A DNA stretch of 6,987 nucleotides. It comes from Planctomycetota bacterium (GTDB taxonomy: Bacteria; Planctomycetota; Phycisphaerae; Phycisphaerales; Phycisphaeraceae). Under the pieces are notes generated by a model, which worked only from the letters and a program-made list of their open reading frames with translations, was not told where the DNA came from and did no database searches. Positions 5,401-6,987 of this stretch are shown piece by piece. The stretch spans positions 1 through 6,987 of the forward strand of contig JAJUHR010000095.1 in assembly GCA_029267795.1 (NCBI GenBank), given 5' to 3'. Each line of letters opens with the position of its first letter. Positions within the stretch are counted from its first letter, which is position 1. The translations under genes were made by a program, and so were the position numbers.

Positions 5401-5838
5401 GTGGGCGGGGTGGTTGGGCCAAAGAAAATCCTGGTGGTTTGCACGGCGAATCGATGCCGATCGCAGATGGCTGAGGGGTGGCTGCGCCAGTTTGTGGGCG
5501 GTCGGGCTGAGGTGTCCAGCGCCGGGACGAGGCCTTCGGCGGTGCATCCGCTTGCGGTGCGCGTGATGGCTGAGGTAGGGGTGGACATCGCGGGACAGCG
5601 GTCGAAGCACCTGAACGAGTTCGCTGGGGCCCGGTTCGACGTGCTGGTGACTGTCTGCGATCGTGCCCGCGAGGCGTGCCCGGCGGCCTGGCAAGTGCAC
5701 GCCAGCCGGGTGCTGCATCGAGCTTTCGACGACCCCGATCTGCCCGGTGTGGGAGAGAACGAGCTGCTGGCGGTGTTTCGACGCGTCCGGGACGAGATAC
5801 GCGAGTGGGCGTGGGATTTCGTGGGGTGTGAGTTGTGA
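5401..5838 (+). CDS. arsC: Thioredoxin-type arsenate reductase / low-molecular-weight phosphatase-fold protein
   Basis: This cytoplasmic enzyme most likely reduces arsenate to arsenite. From GTG 5401 it is 145 aa. The P-loop is CTANRCRS, with catalytic Cys14 and Arg20 (CX5R) and a second Cys19 as in ArsC. SSAGTRPSAVHPLAVRVM (39-56) and SKHLNEF (68-74) follow. VTVCDRAREACP carries Cys86 and Cys93, spaced seven apart like the Cys82/Cys89 redox pair of S. aureus pI258 ArsC. FDDP (109-112) supplies the usual Asp. This triad favours arsenate reductase over a plain tyrosine phosphatase. The start is uncertain: no clear ribosome site exists, GTG 5410 or TTG 5389 are possible, and GTG 5338 would overlap the upstream terminator region. 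No arsR, arsB or acr3 is visible nearby. It converges with the next gene, 43 bp apart. Confidence 0.87.
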   Translation: MGGVVGPKKILVVCTANRCRSQMAEGWLRQFVGGRAEVSSAGTRPSAVHPLAVRVMAEVGVDIAGQRSKHLNEFAGARFDVLVTVCDRAREACPAAWQVHASRVLHRAFDDPDLPGVGENELLAVFRRVRDEIREWAWDFVGCEL

Positions 5839-5881
5839 TCGCAACAAGTCGGGGCTGTTCGCGGGGTGATTCGTTGGCGAA

Positions 5882-6987
5882 TCAATTGCGCGATCGAGTT
5901 GGGTTACGGTGCCACAGGCACCAATCACGTAGCACGTCCAGTTGGAACCGCTTGAGTTGCGGGTCGGCCCAGAGCCAGAGTGGCGGGGCGTCGGTCGGCA
6001 GGTATCGCTGGAGCACCCACCACCAGCGGTCTTGGTCGAGCAATTCTTCGAGGTCGACGATCTCTTCGCCGGTGGGGTTGAAGAGGTATTCCATGGCGGC
6101 GGGGTGGCCACGGTGCAGCATCGCCAGCAGGATGGAGGAGGTGGGCAGGTCGTCGCGGGTGAGGATCGTTTCGGGGAGCTTGTCGAGGTCCGGGCGGTGG
6201 CCCTGCATCCACAGGCCGAGCTTGAGGATTTGCTGGACAGTCCAGATGTCCTCGGCGTCTGCCTTGCTGGCCAGGAGGGTCGGGTGCAGGCCGGTGAGTC
6301 CGGCGAGGACCGCCCCGGACCGTTTGGCGTCGTCGTTGAAGTCCCGCAGGAGGGATTCGACCAGGGCGGCGTTTTGCTCGGCTGAAAATCGATCTGCTGC
6401 GACCACGCAGGCCAGGTCTCGCAAGGGCGAATGGGGCGAAGCGAATAAAGGGCGCAGGTCCTGCGGGTGGGGGTCAGCGGCGGCGGCAACGGTGGCCAGC
6501 CGAAGGAGGTCCGGCATGGCTTGTTCGGGTTGGAGGGGGGCTTGGCCGGGAGGCAGCCCCTCGAGCGCGGCGAGGTAGAGCAGGGGGTCGTACGGCCGGT
6601 GGGCGAGGGCGCGATCGCGGTTGGTGGTCCAGCGGATCGCGCGGTAGACGCGGGCGTGGTCAAGGGTGGGGGATGGCGAGTTCGGCTCGGAGCCGGAGCG
6701 AAGGGCCAGGGCGTCGCCGCGGAGGAGCGGCGCCTCGCGGGCTGCCTGCTCCCACGCCGAATCCGGCAGCGCCAGCAGGGCCCGCCAGTGCATGAGGCTT
6801 GTCATGGTGGCGGGGAATCCCTGGCCGACCAGCGCGTGTTGCTTCAGGGCTGTCACGGCGGCCTCGTGGGGGCTGCTGTGTAGGGCGTACACGGCCATCT
6901 CTCGCAGCGGGGACGGGGCGCCGGCGTCGTAGCAGAGCTGGATCGCGGCGGTGGGGTCGTGCCGGTTGCCACGTCCCCAAGCCCAGA
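5882..6987 (-). CDS. Unrecognised helix-rich, possibly HEAT-like protein, 5' end cut by window edge
   Basis: I do not recognise this protein. At least 367 residues lie in the window. The frame stays open upstream of the ATG at 6898 to the window edge, reading WAWGRGNRHDPTAAIQLCYDAG, which continues the same style. The true start is therefore probably outside. It is rich in Leu, Ala, Asp and Trp and consists of repeated amphipathic-helix pairs, for example DPTAAIQLCYDAGAP-SPLREMAVYAL and SPLRDLACVVAADRF-SAEQNAALVESLL. This suggests a HEAT/ARM-like alpha-solenoid, with no visible catalytic motif or membrane segment. The C-terminus is Trp-rich, with three consecutive Trp at 6025-6017, then WLWADPQ and a basic end NPTRSRN. 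A scaffold or protein-binding role is a guess. It is convergent with arsC, so the two are not co-transcribed. Confidence 0.75.
   Translation of the reverse strand, partial: WAWGRGNRHDPTAAIQLCYDAGAPSPLREMAVYALHSSPHEAAVTALKQHALVGQGFPATMTSLMHWRALLALPDSAWEQAAREAPLLRGDALALRSGSEPNSPSPTLDHARVYRAIRWTTNRDRALAHRPYDPLLYLAALEGLPPGQAPLQPEQAMPDLLRLATVAAAADPHPQDLRPLFASPHSPLRDLACVVAADRFSAEQNAALVESLLRDFNDDAKRSGAVLAGLTGLHPTLLASKADAEDIWTVQQILKLGLWMQGHRPDLDKLPETILTRDDLPTSSILLAMLHRGHPAAMEYLFNPTGEEIVDLEELLDQDRWWWVLQRYLPTDAPPLWLWADPQLKRFQLDVLRDWCLWHRNPTRSRN

Noticed and set aside
5867..5884. TGATTCG-TTGG-CGAATCA hairpin at the arsC/unknown gene convergence
   Set aside because: The position suits a two-way terminator, and it includes the stop codon of the minus-strand gene. 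It is modest in stability and has no T run on either strand.
5332..6663. Long minus-strand open frame of 443 codons overlapping arsC and the unknown gene
   Set aside because: It is rich in Pro, Ser and Thr in the pattern of a frame-shifted read. It crosses the rplL terminator and the convergent junction.

Overview
The window is GC-rich bacterial chromosome of a housekeeping type. The L7/L12 sequence (YGIEP followed by a long Gly/Ala hinge) and the L10 sequence recall Planctomycetota, perhaps a Phycisphaerae-like lineage. That placement is an inference from remembered family sequences, not a search result.

Left part (1-2213), all on the minus strand. An SLC13/DASS-type permease with two RCK_C (TrkA-C) regulatory domains runs off the left edge. 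Upstream of it lies a 75-residue protein that is essentially a stand-alone sigma-70 region 4 helix-turn-helix. Then comes a tRNA-Phe(GAA) gene without an encoded CCA.

Divergent gap (2214-2551, 338 bp, no protein gene). It holds a likely tRNA promoter, a long hairpin with a 10-bp outer stem, a perfect 30-bp palindrome and a candidate -10 box for rplK.

Centre (2552-5337), plus strand. This is the stalk/L1 ribosomal protein cluster rplK-rplA-rplJ-rplL (L11, L1, L10, L7/L12), closed by a strong intrinsic terminator. The gene order is the conserved one. However, secE/nusG do not precede it, rpoB/rpoC do not follow it, and the gaps between genes are wide (291, 169 and 168 bp). Each gap carries structure: a hairpin followed by a terminator-like hairpin with a T run after rplK, an 11-bp G-rich tandem array with strong G-quadruplex potential after rplA plus hairpins before rplJ, and a 7-bp hairpin before rplL. 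The most interesting possibility in this window is that these gaps adjust the relative output of the four proteins, for example extra L7/L12 and separate control of L11.

Right part (5338-6987). A thioredoxin-type arsenate reductase / low-molecular-weight phosphatase-fold gene on the plus strand converges on the 3' end of a large minus-strand gene. That gene encodes an unrecognised, helix-rich, possibly HEAT-like protein and runs off the right edge.

I found no CRISPR array, insertion sequence, phage gene or defence cassette. The novelty here is regulatory rather than a new gene system.
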